Positions 38,868 to 51,525 are shown, numbered from the stretch's first letter. The stretch is 64,000 bases of DNA from Agapanthus africanus (GCA_030015575.1 CM057347.1:507907176-507971175), one strand, 5' to 3'. Numbers and translations: made by a program. The notes: generated by a model from the sequence alone, not told the origin.

Positions 38868-41717
38868 CGCTTCCCAAAAATACGGAAAACGAGGGATGAC
38901 TAGACTAGCCATGCTCCTACGGTCAAGGAATAATCCCGCCGTAGTCACACTCCGGCTTCTAGCATTACATGGTAATCAGTAAACAAAGCACAGAAGTAAA
39001 GGAAATACATCACTAATTTATTACATCAACTTTCATTGTTCACAATTTACAATAAAGTAAGGAAAGAACTACTAACCAAGTGCGAATACAAGATTTCTTT
39101 AGGGAAAGCAGTAAAGGTGAAGGAAATACTCCCGACTAAATCTCCGCAGGCTCGAAGGGCAAGTTTGACTCCTGTACCGGTTCTTCCTCAAAGTCTGAGC
39201 ATGCATACTCAGGTCGTCAGAGCGACGTAATAGTAATATTATAATAATGACAAGAAACAAGAAAAAAAAGTAATAACAGTAGAGATAAAATGCAGGTAGT
39301 CAATATATCACTAACTGATGCAATGTATGATCTGTGTCCCTATCAGTCTCTAAGTCATCTTTGAAATCGAGTTGTGGAAAGGAGGATTATATTTAACGAG
39401 GGTCTTGTACATACCCGAGACTACGGCCCGCTATAGCCCGGGACATAACCCTGTCAGCCGGACCGCTAGGCCCAACCTAATATATGTAAGAGTCGCTATT
39501 CGAATGATCATCCTCTAAATCACTGTGCTCGCTAAATACAATTCTCTTTCCACTTCGATTTCCCTTTTTTCCCAGGTTTACACTATTTATGAGTACGGTC
39601 TAGTCGTGTACAAGTACGCACCAATAACACGGTTTTAGTCACTGTTCACTGTATTGTTCACTGTCACAAATCATTCACTTTTTCACTGGCGTACTTGACA
39701 CTCCTAAACCGATACCATTCATGCATGACAATGCATTGTACACTGAACAATAACGCGCACTATCACTAGAAGTATGGCAATCGGGTAAAATGTGTACATT
39801 TATGCAGTTAACAATTCATGTGTAATACGAGTTATTATGCATCTTATGAACTTATAAAAATTGCCTTAAATCGTACATTAAAAATTCAGTAAAATGATAG
39901 AAAAGCGGTAGCAAGTAAACTCAGTCGGTAATTCAACAAAATTTACTTTAGTGCAATCGGATTTCGGGTTTGCAAGTTACAGCCGTTTTATTTTAAGTGT
40001 TCGCTGCTGGAAATTCAGTTCCTGAACTGAATGTCCATTTCGCAACACAATTTTCACCCTGTTGAGATCAAAATTAGGAGACTCTATAGTTGAACAAAAT
40101 TTAGTTTTATCAATTATGTTTCCAACGCATCAATAATATTTTCAAACGCACCTCTACGTCAGAAGTTATGTACTGTACAACAATGCGGTATAAGTTCTGT
40201 TTCTGTGTGGGACTGCTATACGTCCTGTTAATCTAAAATACAGTTTAAATAGTAAACGACAGAGAAAAGGGGTTAAATCACTTTCATTAGTTAGATAACG
40301 GTTTCATCTTAGCTATGGTATAGGGTTCCACAATATAACAAGTTCAAGCAGCAAAGGGTAAGTATTACAAGATGAGAATCAAAAGCCAGTGCTACTTTAG
40401 ACTGCAGTCCAGAGCCGCACTCCGCACAAGTTTCCGTCATCTTTTCAGCATATAAACAATTTAAAACTCTTACGGGGTTCTAGTTCGTCGAGTCGTCTTC
40501 GATTTGAGCCCTCCAACGCAACATTCTAATTTATAATCAATTAGTTGTGATTGTTCCAAGTTTCAGACGCGGAAAATTTCAGTTTTAACGGGCGTAAATG
40601 GGGATGATCGATCACGTCAGTAACGTCTGTATTTTTCAGCAAAAATATAACATGATGTTCATTACTATACGGGCCAACTTATGTGATCAGTTTTCGTCAA
40701 TTTAATGAGAGTTTTTCTTTCGGGTTTTGCCTCAAACACTTGCATCATATTAATTTGCCCGAATTGTATACACGGAATTCGATAGTATTTTAAATTGTAA
40801 TAGATCAATTTAGCATGAAGCAAGCAGGGTACTTGCCTGATGTCGCGTTGACGACGCACGGCAGCGGCAACAGCAAGAACGCGACCCGAACACAGCACGG
40901 CGAGCTCGGTGGGCAGTGGAGGTGGGTGAAGGTTCGAGATGCTTGGGTCTGTGTTGGTGAGGTGCAGTAAGGTTGACGGAGGTTGTAGGGAGAGCTTGAC
41001 GATGGTGGCTGCGATGGTGGATGGCCGGAGCTTGCAGGCGGTGGTCACCGGAGAGGGTGCAGCGAGGGGGTCGAGGCTCAAAGCTTGGCGTAGGGTGCAG
41101 TGAAGTAGTGGAGGGGCTCGGGGTTGAAGGAGGTGATGGTGATAACGCTGAGGGGTCGACTAGGTGGCCGGCAGCGCGATGGGAGCGGGGTGAGAGGGTG
41201 TGCAGGGGAGGCTCGGTGAAAGGTTGGGTGCAGGGTTTGATCATGCAGGCGAGGTGGGGAGTTCTTGCAAGGAGATGGGTTCGCCGCGTGGGAGCCGTGG
41301 GGAGGTGTGGACGGTGGTTCTGAGGAAGCTCGGAGATGGGAGGAAGGAGGAGAGAGGAGGTAAGTGCAGTGAAGAAAAGAAAAGCAGTGGGGATGAAAGC
41401 TCGACCTTGTATGGGGGAGAGGGGGACGAGGTCGAGATGGGTGCGCGGGCACGCGCGCGATCGTAGATCGGGGCGTGGGATCGTGGTCGCGAACGGGGAC
41501 GTGGCGTAGGGCGAACGGCGACGTGGGGGCGTGGTGAAAACGTGCGGGAAAGTTTTGAGGGAGTGGGGAAGAGGGGATAACGGGTCGGGTACGGGCGTGG
41601 GGGTTTGGGTCGGGTATGGGGAAAAATAGAGGTTGGGTTGGGCCGGAAAAGTTGGGTTTATTTGTTTATTTAGCTTTTATTTTATTTATTTTATTTTAAT
41701 TTTAAAAGGATATGTAA

Positions 41718-41757
<40 letters not shown>

Positions 41758-41831
41758 GACAAAATATAGGAAAAATTCTAGGGGACTTTGAAAATTTTAG
41801 AAAAATTTATTAATGAAACCGGGAATTTACA
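38868..41831 (-). mobile_element. Element C 3' LTR
   Basis: Edges TGTCATGCCCC and ...GGGAATTTACA. It includes a GC-rich block (40840-41640) whose open frames look like chance, and a (TA)n run at 41717-41753. On the minus strand the LTR starts TGTAAATTCCC. Confidence 0.93.
41717..41753. repeat. (TA)n microsatellite
   Basis: AT dinucleotide run in the element C 3' LTR; a shorter equivalent is in the 5' LTR at 50905-50930. Confidence 0.95.
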
Positions 41832-41892
41832 TCATACCCTTCTTACAAAATTTCGTCCTTGAAATTTAAAAAAAGACAACGAAACAACAATA
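41832..41892 (-). promoter_or_regulatory. 3' UTR and polypurine tract of element C
   Basis: The minus strand contains AAATTTCAAGGACGAAATTT, the conserved end of chromovirus internal regions, then a purine-rich AAGAAGGGTATGA next to the LTR. Confidence 0.7.
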
Positions 41893-42446
41893 CTAAACAA
41901 ATAGATGTGAAAAACGTGCACGGATATCTTCCTCACGCTCCTAGGTAGATTCTCCTGGGGAACGACCGCCCCAAGACACTCGGACTAACGGAATGGCTTT
42001 ATTCTTCAGCACTTTTTCTCTGCGGTCGAGGATGGTGGTGGGCTGCTCCTCGTAAGATAGGTAGGTACCCAAAACTAACTCCGAATAGTCCATAACACGG
42101 CTCTCATCTCGAACGTAATGCCGCAACTAAGATACGTGGAAGGTATTGTGCACACCAGCTAGCGATGGAGGCAAGGCAAGTCGATAGCTACCTCTCCTAC
42201 TCGCTCTAGCACCTCAAAAGGTCCGATGAAACGGGGACTGAGTTTCCCGCGACCTCCAAACCTGATAACTCCGCGGGTAGGGGAAATCTTCAGGAAAACG
42301 TGATCTCCCACTTCAAATTCTAGTGCTTTCCTGCTGGTATCCGCCCAACTCTTTTGTCGATCCTGAGTCGTCTTAATGTGCTGCCTGATCATTTGGACCT
42401 TGTCGACTGTCTGAACAATGAGCTCGGGACCCAGTAATCATCGTTC
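41893..42446 (-). pseudogene. Element C integrase C-terminus and chromodomain, broken
   Basis: The first part (42392-42160) reads QDRQKSWADTSRKALEFEVG, then VFLKISPTRGVIRFGGRGKL and GPFEVLERVGEVA, the GPF/Y-type integrase tail. A frameshift near 42185 ends it. A second frame (42126-41941) gives YVRDESRV and LDRREKVLKNKAIPLVRVSW, the chromodomain, which is interrupted by two TAG codons (near 42127 and 41941). In intact relatives this module directs integration to heterochromatin; here it is not translatable as one piece. Element B keeps an open copy of the same module at 52200-52703. Confidence 0.85.
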
Positions 42447-44144
42447 TCATACATCATCCCAACAAACTGGGGATCGACATTTACGCCCATAAAGTGCTTC
42501 GAAAGGAGCCATCTGAATGCTAGCCTGGTAACTGTTGTTATTGGAAAACTCGACTAGATGCAGATGATCTTCCCAGGAACCCTGGAAGTCCAGCATGCAA
42601 GCTCTAAGCATATCCCCGAGTGTCTGAATCGTACACTCGGATTGTCCGTCTGTCTGCGGGTGATAAGCTGTGCTGAACTTGAGACGGGTACCCAAACTCT
42701 CCTGTAAGCTCCTCCAAAAGTGCGAAACAAATCTGGTGTCTCGATCTGACACAATGCTGACCGGAACTCCGTGAAGTCGCACTATCTCCTGCATGTATCT
42801 CTTTACCAGTGACTCTGTCGACTGTCCCACTCGGAATGGTAAGAAGTGTGCAGCTTTCGTGAGACGGTCGACGATAATCCAAATGGCGTTGTTGCCCCTA
42901 GGGCTCCGTGGCAAGGCCGTCACGAAATCCATAGTAATGTGCTCCCACTTCCATTCTGGTATCGGAAGTGGTTGTAACAGTCCCGCTGTCCTCTGATGTC
43001 CCGCCTTCACCTGCTGGCATACCAAACACCTGGATACAAACCGCGCAATTTCTCGCTTCATCCCGTTCCACCAAAAGTGCTGCTTTAGATCTCGATACAT
43101 CTTCGTGCCTCCCGGATGCATAGAATAAGCTGAACTATGCGCCTCAGCTAGTACCTCTTCCTGAACATCCCCTTTGGGTACGGAGAGTCTGCTACCGAAT
43201 CTCAGAGAACCGTCTTCATGTATGAGTAAGTCCGTTCTCAGCCCGGCTTCTACTTGCGCTCTGAACTTTTGCAATCGAGGATCATCCACTTGCACAGCAT
43301 TGATGCGATCCATAAGAGAAGACTGCACCTGTAGTTGCCAAAACTGCTTGATTGCGTTCGGTGTAACGACCTTAAGCTCGAGTCTCTGAAAATCCTCAAT
43401 GATGCTCCTCTGACTGGTCAACATCATGACCGCTGGCTTGCGACTGAGAGCATCTGGTACAACATTTACTTTTCCTGGATGATACTGAAGGTCCAAGTTG
43501 TAATCCGCCATCAGTTCTAGCCATCGGCGCTGCCTCATATTTAGTTTTTTCTGAGTGAAGACGTACTTCAGACTCTTGTGATCCGTGTACACCTCCACCT
43601 TCATGCCCAACAGGTAGTACCTCCAGATCTTCAACACAAAAACCACTGCGGCTAGCTCCAAGTCATGCGTAGGGTAGTTCCTCTCATGATTTCTCAGCTG
43701 TCGTGAGGCGTAAGCAACCACCTGACCGTGATGTATCAGAACACAGCCTAAGCCCTTCCCTGAGGCATCACTGTATATCACCAAACCGCCGGAATCATCT
43801 GGCACTGTAAGAATGGGCGTCGTGGTTAACTTCTGCTTCACGGTCTCAAATGCCCGAGTACACTCCTCCGTCCACACAAACGGTACCTCCTTCCATGTCA
43901 GCCTCGTCAAAGGTTCAGCGATTCTTGAAAAGTCTTGGACGAACCGCCGATAATACCCTGCCAGTCCCAGAAAGCTTCTGATCTCGGCCACTGACTTCGG
44001 TGTTGGCCAATCTCTAACAGATTCTATCTTTGCCGGGTCCACTGAGATGCCTTCGCCCGAAACAATGTGTCCCAAGAATTGAACCTTGTCAAGCCAGAAC
44101 TCATACTTGCTCAATTTTGCGTACAGCTTCTCTTCCCGAAGAAT
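42447..44144 (-). pseudogene. Element C RT C-terminus, RNase H and integrase core
   Basis: One long open segment between stops. It contains the RT thumb and connection ([18 protein letters not shown]), RNase H ([40 protein letters not shown]), the integrase zinc module (H...H...CLVCQ) and the core with [10 protein letters not shown] and DGQSE acidic motifs. It is limited upstream by a TAA at 44147-44145 and downstream by TGA codons just after CWDDV. The single RNase H separates it from the Tat elements A and E. Confidence 0.92.
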
Positions 44145-44640
44145 TTATAGAACCGTACACAAATGCTCGATGTGCTCCTCCCGGGTCTTCGAGTAGACTA
44201 GTATGTCGTCGATAAATACAACGACAAACATGTCCAAGTACTTTGCAAACACCATGTTCATCAAATCCATAAATATCGCTGGAGCATTGGTAACATCGAA
44301 CGGCATCACAAGGAACTCATAATGTCCGTATCGGGTCCTGAAAGCTGTCTTGCATATATCCTCGGCCGCTACTCTGATATGATGATAGCCCGAATGGAGA
44401 TCCAACTTCGAAAATACCTTGGCCCCACTTAACTGATCAAATAAGTCGTCGATGCGCGGAATTGGGTATTTATTCTTTATTGTGACTTTGTTCAGCTCTC
44501 GATAGTCTATACACATCCGCAGCGATCCATCCTTCTTCTTCACCAACAGAACTGGTGCACCCCATGGTGAAACGCTTGGCCGGATAAATCTCTTCTCCAG
44601 GAGTTCTTCAATTTGCTTCTTCAATTCTGCCAACTCAACA
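44145..44640 (-). pseudogene. Element C RT, N-terminal part
   Basis: Contains [55 protein letters not shown] and the FIDDILVYS catalytic box. It is separated from the protease segment by a frameshift near 44630-44640 and ends at TAA 44147-44145. The catalytic aspartates are present, but the protein is split. Confidence 0.92.
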
Positions 44641-45289
44641 GTGCCATTCGGTACGGGGCCTTAGAAACTGGTGTTGTACCTGGAGTCAAATCAATCGAGA
44701 ATTCCAAGACGCGTGGAGGTGGTAGACCTGGTAAATCTTCAGGAAACACGTCCAGGAAATCCCGAACAATCTCTGGGGCTGGGCTCTCATCAATCTCCAT
44801 AGCTGTCAACTCCTTTGGCTTGGCTCTATACTTAGTTGGCTCTAAAGATTCGCTCCCGCCTTCGAAAATAAATTCTGGGTGATTGGTAATGCGGAAGATC
44901 ACATTCCTTGCTCGGCAATCAATAACTGCATGGAAGGTACCCATCCAATCTATCCCGAGAATTGCGTCATAGCTGCCTGTTCCGATCAAAAGGAAATTCG
45001 CATAGAATTCCCTGCCACATACTACAACCGAACATGATCTACATTCTCGACTAGATACTATAACACCATTACCCGTATGTATTTCCCAACCCTTGGTTAA
45101 TGGTTCATATGGTATGTAGTGTGTATCAACGAAATGCGCAGATATGAAACAGTGCGATGCTCCAGAATCAAATAGTACTCTAGCTGGCATGGAATGTACG
45201 AGTAGAATACCTGTGACAACTTCGCCTGAAGCCTCTGCCTGCTCGGCGGTCAAGGTGAAAGCCCATCCCTGACAGCGGCCTGTGTACCT
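44621..45289 (-). pseudogene. Element C protease and RT linker
   Basis: Same frame as gag but after an in-frame TAG at 45292-45290. The aspartic protease carries VLFDSGASHCFIS and AILGIDWMG, followed by the linker to RT ([26 protein letters not shown]). It runs out of frame at the junction with RT. Confidence 0.9.
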
Positions 45290-46230
45290 CTAATCCTGTG
45301 ATCTCTGCTGCTGCGGTCCAGACCCTCCCTGTAACTCTGTTCGCTCGGGGCAACCACTAACTCTGTGCTGGCTGGATCCGCAAATCAAACACTGCCCCTT
45401 AGCGAGGCGACAGTCCTTCTGGGTATGCCCATCCCTGTTGCAGTAGCCGCAAACTAAGCTCTTACTCTGGGGGCGACGCTGGGGCATGAATGGACGCTTC
45501 ATCTGTGTCGTTCCTGGCCTGTGAACTGGTATGACTCCTCGAGACGGTGTGTGAGTACGTACTGGAACAACTGAGGGCTTCCTAAATTTATTGATCAGCT
45601 TCTCTTGAATCCATGCCGCGTTGAGTACCTGCGCAAAAGTCTGCAATTCGAGTGACGCGATCAACTGATGTAGCTCAAAATCAAGTCCCTGTAAGAAGCG
45701 CCTGGCCCTAGTGGCCTCTGAAGCGACCATATACGGAGCAAATCGGATCAGACGGTTGAATTCTGCCGCGTATACATCCACGGGACGGCCATTCTGCTTC
45801 AGTAAGATGAATCTTTCTTCCATCTCTGCCTTGGCGGTGGAAGGGAAATAGTAGTCCAAGAAGCATTCCTTGAATTTGCTCCATTCGATTGGCCCTTCTA
45901 GTCTGCTTTCTTCAACTGACCACCAAGTACGTGCTTCGTCTTCCAACTGGATTTTTATCACATTCACTTTCTCCTCATCGGGTACGCTTGCGGCCGTTAG
46001 TAGGTTCTCCATATTGACCAGCCATTGCTCGGCCTCGAGTGGTTTGGCTAGTCCCGTAAATGCAGCTGGATGTAACCTCCGGAAATTTGACACGATGCCA
46101 GTCCTGGCAGAGAAAGCTGGTGGAGTAGTACCCTCGGGGGTGGTAATGAGAGCGGAGGGTCCCCTACTGCGGTAATAGCCCTGAGTCCCTCGGTGAGTAG
46201 GTCCGTCTTTCTCTCTTGAGCTTTGTAGGG
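45290..46230 (-). pseudogene. Element C gag, main part
   Basis: Retrotransposon gag core (FRRLHPAAFTG, AEQWLVNMENLL, DEARTWWSV, FKECFLDYYFPSTAKAEMEE, FLQGLDFELHQLI) followed by two CX2CX4HX4C zinc knuckles (about residues 265-278 and 285-298 of the open frame). The N-terminus is cut off at 46230 by an inserted E-family LTR. Gag normally coats the RNA; here the frame begins only at codons supplied by the insertion edge. Confidence 0.92.
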
Positions 46231-46231
46231 T
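46227..46231. repeat. Probable target duplication of the LTR inserted in C gag (left)
   Basis: AGGG(T) here and AGGGT at 47825-47829. The right copy is separated from the LTR end (47814) by 10 extra bp. Confidence 0.55.
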
Positions 46232-46679
46232 GTTTTTAGCCACCCCATTGAAATGGGAATACGCGCGCGCTTGTCAGGTGCATTACAGATTCCCCCTACC
46301 TAGAGTAGGCGGGGTTTATTGATTATGGGGATCCGAATCTCCGGCAGCCGCGGACTAACCTGCCGTTAATTACCCCTAGCCTTTGGAGCGAGGGAACCTC
46401 CGATTAACGGGTTAAACTGGTCGTGCGAACTCAATGTGCAGTGTACGTGTGTTTTGTTTTGGAGGGGGCTTGGGTATATCGGGAGCCACGCAGAGTTTTT
46501 ACGGGGGTCTCGCTACCCGGATAGCGGGCTGGGGGTCAAGGGGGCTAGCAGCCCCCTTGTTGGGTGCGGGGCAGCGCCCCGGCCTAAATTTTTTTGAGAG
46601 GGATAGTGTTGTAGAGTGTGTGTGTGTGTGTATACATGTATATATAAAATAAAAAAAGGAAAGGACATCCAAAAGATGC

Positions 46680-47080
46680 GTGGGAAAAGCGCCAGCGCTT
46701 TGGGTGCTAGCGCTTTGAGCGCAAGAGCGCTAGCGCACCACGTGTCAGCACGTGGGCGCTCGAGCGCTAGCGCTTTGAGCGCAAAGGCGCTAGCGCTTTG
46801 AGCGCTAGCGCCCCACGTGTCAGCACGTGGGCGCTCGGACGCTAGCGCTTTGGGCACCAACGCTCTGAGCGCAAGAGTGCTAGCGCACCACGTGTCAGTA
46901 CGTGGGCGCTCAGGCGCTAGCGCTTTGGATGCTAGCGCTCTGAGCGCAAGAGCGCTAGTACTTTGAGAGCTAGCGCACCACGTGTCAGCACATAGGTGCT
47001 CGGGCGCTAGCTCTTTGGGCGCTAGCGCTTTGAGCAAGAGCGCCCCCACGTGTCAGCACATGGGCGCTCGAGCGGCAAAA
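46680..47080. repeat. GCGCTAGCGC repeats with CACGTG pairs
   Basis: Dense AGCGCT and GCTAGC palindromes are punctuated by CACGTG-family pairs at 46739/46749, 46814/46824, 46889/46899, 46979/46989 and 47047/47057, all 10 bp apart with a TCAG centre. Some second sites have decayed (TACGTG, CACATA, CACATG). Confidence 0.9.
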
Positions 47081-47168
47081 GGGACTTAGTCCCTGCAATG
47101 GGAGTTGAACTCCCAGAAAGGAGCACTTATTATTCTCTGTATTTATATATATGAGGAGTTAAACTCCT
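47081..47168. repeat. Short palindromes in the E-family LTR
   Basis: GGGACTTAGTCCC (47081), GGGAGTTGAACTCCC (47100) and AGGAGTTAAACTCCT (47154) show the same TTAA-like core with changing arms as in the element A LTR. Confidence 0.85.
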
Positions 47169-47824
47169 AGGATGTTTTGAAGCTGATGAAGGGCTTCTCC
47201 CCTTGAGCCCTAGTTCTTCCCCAAAGTAGGGTTTCTGGAGATGGGTCTCCTTCTTCTTCCTTTGTTGGCCGGATCTTGAAGATCAAGAGGTATGAGATTT
47301 CAAAAATCTCTCCTTTCTGAGATCTGATGGCAGATCTGAGTTCCCCTTTGTGGGTTTTATGGTGAAAAACTATTTTGTTTTATAAAAAGAAGAGCAAAAC
47401 TCTTGATTTAATTCAAAAGAAAAAAGAAGGTTTTAGAACCTTGAGGAAGAAGAAGATCACAGATCTGGATTTTTTGGAGAGAGAAAACGTTGTGAGATAT
47501 TTTCATTATCTTTGCTTTTATAGGCTATACATTTTACATATAGCCCCTTGGGCTTTACAAAAATGGCATTTTGGCCATCCCATGGCTCATGTGCCATTTC
47601 TTTTTGCACATAAGCCATGGGCTTTACAAAAAGTTGGGTTTATGCCCATTCATGCATAATTACATAAAAATTATTTATTACATGATCTATATTTTGGCAT
47701 GGGGGAGGGTCGGCCGTTTCATGTTCGGACTCGACCTGGGCATGGGCCCGTTTGGCTTGTTGTTGACTTTGACTTTGACTTGGTAAACCGGGGTGTAATT
47801 TTCGACTTCAACAAACTTCTGCGA

Positions 47825-47903
47825 GGGTCGTCAGTGCACTCAAGATCCTTTCCGTGCAATACTGAGAACTTGAGTCTGAGAAGTGGTCGTTCGGGGACGT
47901 CAT
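47825..47903 (-). pseudogene. Element C gag N-terminal fragment
   Basis: From the ATG at 47903 the minus strand reads MTSPNDHFSDSSSQYC and on to about 47825, where the inserted LTR begins. It is the separated start of the gag continued at 46230, as judged from position, frame and the short target duplication. Confidence 0.6.
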
Positions 47904-48013
47904 GTCGCTGGAAGATGTTTAAAAGGATATGATTAGATACAAGGGTGAAAGTCAGGGATAGTGAAGCGAAAATTTCGTAATAAAGTGTAGTTAATGTTAT
48001 CCCTTACTACTAA

Positions 48014-48028
48014 ACTTGGCTCTGATAC
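48014..48028 (-). promoter_or_regulatory. Primer-binding site of element C
   Basis: The minus strand reads TTGGTATCAGAGCC a few bases from the 5' LTR edge, the initiator tRNA-Met-type PBS. Confidence 0.85.
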
Positions 48029-48039
48029 CAACAAAACCA

Positions 48040-50898
48040 TGTCACGCCCCGCTTCCAAAAAATACGGAAAACGAGGGATGACCAGGCCTGCCATGCTCCT
48101 ACGGTCAAGGAATAATCCCGCCGTAGTCACACTCCGGCTTCTAGCATTACATGGTAATCAGTAAACAAAGCACAGAAGTAAAGGAAATACATCACTAAAT
48201 TATTATATCAACTTTCATTGTTCACAATTTACAATAAAGTAAGGAAAAAACTACTAACCAAGTGCGAATACAAGATTTCTTTAGGGAAAGCAGTAAAGGT
48301 GAAGGAGATACTCCCGACTAAATCTCCGCAAGCTCGAAGGGAAATTCTGACTCCTGTACTGGTTCTTCCTCGAGGTCTGAGCATGCATACTCAGGTCGTC
48401 AGAGCGACGTAATAGCAATATTATAATAATGATAAGAAACAAGAAAAGAAAGTAATAACAGTGGAGATAAAATGCAGGTAGTCAATATATCACTAACCGA
48501 TGCAATGTATTATTTGTGTCCCTATCAGTCTCTAAGTCATCTTTGAAATCGAGTTGTGGAAAGGATGATCATGTTTAACGAGGGTCTCGTACATACCCAA
48601 GACTACGGCCAGCTATCGCCCAGGACATAACCATGTCAGCCGGACCGCTAGGCCCAACCTAATATATATAAGAGTCGATGTTCGATTGATAATCCTCTAA
48701 ATCACTGTCCTCGCTAAATACAATTCTCTTTCCACTTCGATTTCCCCTTTTTCCCAGGTTTACACTATTTATGAGTACGGTCTAGTCGTGTACAAGTACG
48801 CACCAATAACACGGTTTTAGTCACTGTTCACTGTATTGTTCACTGTCACGAATCATTCACTTTTTCACTGGCGTACTTGACACTCCTAAACCGATACTAT
48901 TCACGCATGATAATGCATTGTACACTGAACAATAATGCGCACTATCACTAGAAGTATGGCAATCGGATAAAATGTGTGCATTTATGCAGTTAACAATTCA
49001 TGTGTAATACGAGCTATTATGCATCTTATGAACTTATAAAAATTGCCTTAAATCGTACATTGAAAATTCAGTAAAATGATACAAAGGCGGGAGCAAGTAA
49101 ACTCAGTCTTCAGTTCAACAAAATTTATTTCAGTGCAATCAGATTTCGGGTTTGCATGTTACGGCCGTTTCATTTTAAGTGTTCGCTGCTGGAAATTCAG
49201 TTACTAAACTGAATATCAATTTCGCAACATAATTTTCACCCTGTTGGGATAAAAATTAGGTGACTCTATAATGGAACAAAATTTAGGTTTATCAATTAGG
49301 TTTCCAACAAACCAGGCGGATTTTCAAATGCACCTCTACGTCAGAAGTTATGTACTGTACAACAATGGGGTATAAGTTCTATTTCTGTTTGGGACTGCTA
49401 TACGTCCTGTTAATCTAAAATACAGTTTAAATAGTAAACGATAGTGAAAAGGGGTGGAATCACTTTCTTTACTTAGATAACTATTTCATCTTCGCTATGG
49501 TATAGGGTTCCTCAATATAACAAGTTCAAACAGAAAAGGGTAAGCATTACAAGATGAGAATCAACAGCCAGTGCTGCTCGGGACTGCAGTCCATAGCCGC
49601 ACTCCGCACAAGTTTCCGTCATCTTTTCAGCATATAAACAATTTAAAACTCTTATGGGGTTCTAGGTTGTCAAGTCGGCTTCGATTTGAGCCCTCGAACA
49701 CAACATTCTAATTTATAATCAATTAGTTGTGATTGTTCCAGGTTTCAGACGCGGAAAATTTCAGTTTTAACGGGCGTAAATGGGGATGATCGATCATGTC
49801 AGTAACGTCTGTAGTTTTCAGCCAAAATATAACATGATGTTCATTACTATACGGTCCAACTTATGTGATCAGTTTCCGTCAATTTAATCGGAGTTTTTCT
49901 TTCGGGTTTTGCATCAAACACTTGCATCATATTAATTTGCCCGAATTGTATACACGGAATTCAATAAGTTATAATAGACCGATTTAGCATGAAGCAAGCA
50001 GGGTACTTACCTGATGTCGCGTTGACGACGCACGGCAGCGGCAACGGTACGAACGCGACCCGAACACGGCACGGCGAGCTCGGTAGGCAGTGGAGGTGGG
50101 TGAAGGTTCGAGATGCTTGGGTCTGTGTTGGCGAGGTGCAGTAAGGTTGACGGAGGTTGTAGGAAGAGCTTGACGATGGTGGTTGCGATGGTGGATGGCC
50201 GGAGCTTGCAGGCGGTGGTCACCGGAAAGGGTGCAGCAAGAGGGTCGAGGCTCAAAGCTTGGCGTAGGGTGCAGTGAAATAGTGGAGGGGCTCGGGGTAG
50301 CAGGAGGTGATGGTGATGATGCTGAGGAGTCGACGAGGTGGCCGGCGGCGCGATGGGAGCGGGGTGATCGTCGACGGCGAGAGGGTGTGCAGGGGAGGCT
50401 CGGTGAAAGGTTGGGTGCAGGGTTCGGTCGTGCAGGCGAGGTGGGGAGTTATTGCGAGGAGATGGGTTCGCCGCGTGGGAGCCGTGGGGAGGTGTGGACG
50501 GTGGTTCTGAGGAAGCTCGGAGATGGGAGGAAGGAGGAGAGAGGAGGTAAGTGCAGTGAAGAAAAGAAAAGCAGTAGGGATGAAAGCTCGACCTTGTATG
50601 GGGGAGAGGGGGATGAGGTCGAGATGGGTGCGCAGGCGCGCGCGCGATCGTGGGTCGGGGCATGGGATCGTGGTCGCGAATGGAGGCGCGGCGTGGGGCG
50701 AACGGCGACGTGGGGGCGTGGTGAAAACGAGCGGGAAAGTTTTGAGGGAGTGGGGAAGAGGGGATAACGGGTCGGGTACAGGCGTGGGGGTTTGGGTCGG
50801 GTATGGGGAAAAATAGAGGTTGGGCTGGGCCGGGAAAGTTGGGTTTATTTGTTTATTTAGTTTTATTTTTTTATTTTAATTTTAAAAGGATATGTAAG

Positions 50899-50930
<32 letters not shown>

Positions 50931-51007
50931 ATTGATAAAATATAGGAAAAATTCAAGTGGACATGGAAAATTTTAGAAAAATTTATTCATGGAACCGGGA
51001 ATTTACA
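48040..51007 (-). mobile_element. Element C 5' LTR
   Basis: Edges TGTCACGCCCC and ...GGGAATTTACA; collinear with 38868-41831. The GC-rich block (50010-50830) has long open frames on both strands with proline-, serine- or glycine-rich translations, which I do not accept as genes. Confidence 0.93.
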
Positions 51008-51012
51008 ACTTC
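51008..51012. repeat. Target-site duplication of element C (right copy)
   Basis: ACTTC, identical to 38863-38867. Confidence 0.95.
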
Positions 51013-51516
51013 ACTGTTCCATACTCATGTTACTGTTATACACTTATTATTGTTCATACTCATGCATGCATATCTTGTTACCTCATGATTATATTTTTAT
51101 TGTTTGATATTATGACGCACTGACGTCTGGGTTTTGCATGCCCCAGATCCTTTATCTCTTTCGCAGGTCGACCAGGAGTACTTCAGTCAACAGGCCGAAC
51201 AGTGAGGAGCCATTTGGTATTTAGTTCAGTTCAGTTTAGTTTTCTTTCAGCATTTTCATTTCCTGATGTGAGCCCGTATTTGGGACGTACTTTCCAAACG
51301 TTTGCTTATTGGATTTATTGCTTACGCACATTTATATTTTTTGACTCGTTTATTCTGGCATATGGACATGTACTAGATAGTTTATTTATTTTACTGTTCT
51401 TGATATCTTATAGACAGCCGTAATGTGACTGTGGAGGGATGTTTCCTAACCACAGGTAGCATGGTTGGCTCTGTCATGTGCCGATCTTAGCGCATTCTAC
51501 GAAGCGGGGCATGACA
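51013..51516 (+). mobile_element. Element B 5' LTR, piece 3 (end)
   Basis: Collinear with 55373-55879 and ends GCGGGGCATGACA, followed by the PBS. Confidence 0.93.
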
Positions 51517-51525
51517 GGGTTTGTT

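Larger units (their letters stand above)
46231..47814 (-). mobile_element. E-family solo-type LTR inserted in element C gag
   Basis: It begins TGTTTTTAGCC and ends GACTTCAACA, and is collinear with the E LTR at 56810-58435. No internal region accompanies it except 10 bp (47815-47824) beyond the U3 edge. Contents: five CACGTG-TCAG-CACGTG-type pairs among AGCGCT/GCTAGC repeats (46680-47080), TTAA-type palindromes (47081-47168) and a coding-like AT-rich tail. No gene is supported. Confidence 0.9.
38868..51007 (-). mobile_element. Element C: defective Ty3/gypsy chromovirus (Tekay/Del-like)
   Basis: Flanked by ACTTC duplications, with LTRs of 2964 and 2968 bp that differ by several percent by eye. 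It has a tRNA-Met-type PBS, two CCHC knuckles in gag, a single RNase H and a C-terminal chromodomain. The coding region carries several stops, two frameshifts and an LTR inserted in gag, so it cannot be autonomous. Assignment to Tekay/Del is inferred from domain order and wording. Confidence 0.93.

Noticed and set aside
40665-41466. Open frames in the GC-rich part of the C LTR (also 50007-50816)
   Set aside because: Composition effect; the overlapping frames on both strands have no domain and are not conserved between the LTR copies.
46513-47049. Alanine- and leucine-rich frame of 178 aa in the solo LTR
   Set aside because: Translation of AGCGCT/GCTAGC palindromic repeats; the equivalent frames are broken differently in the E LTR.
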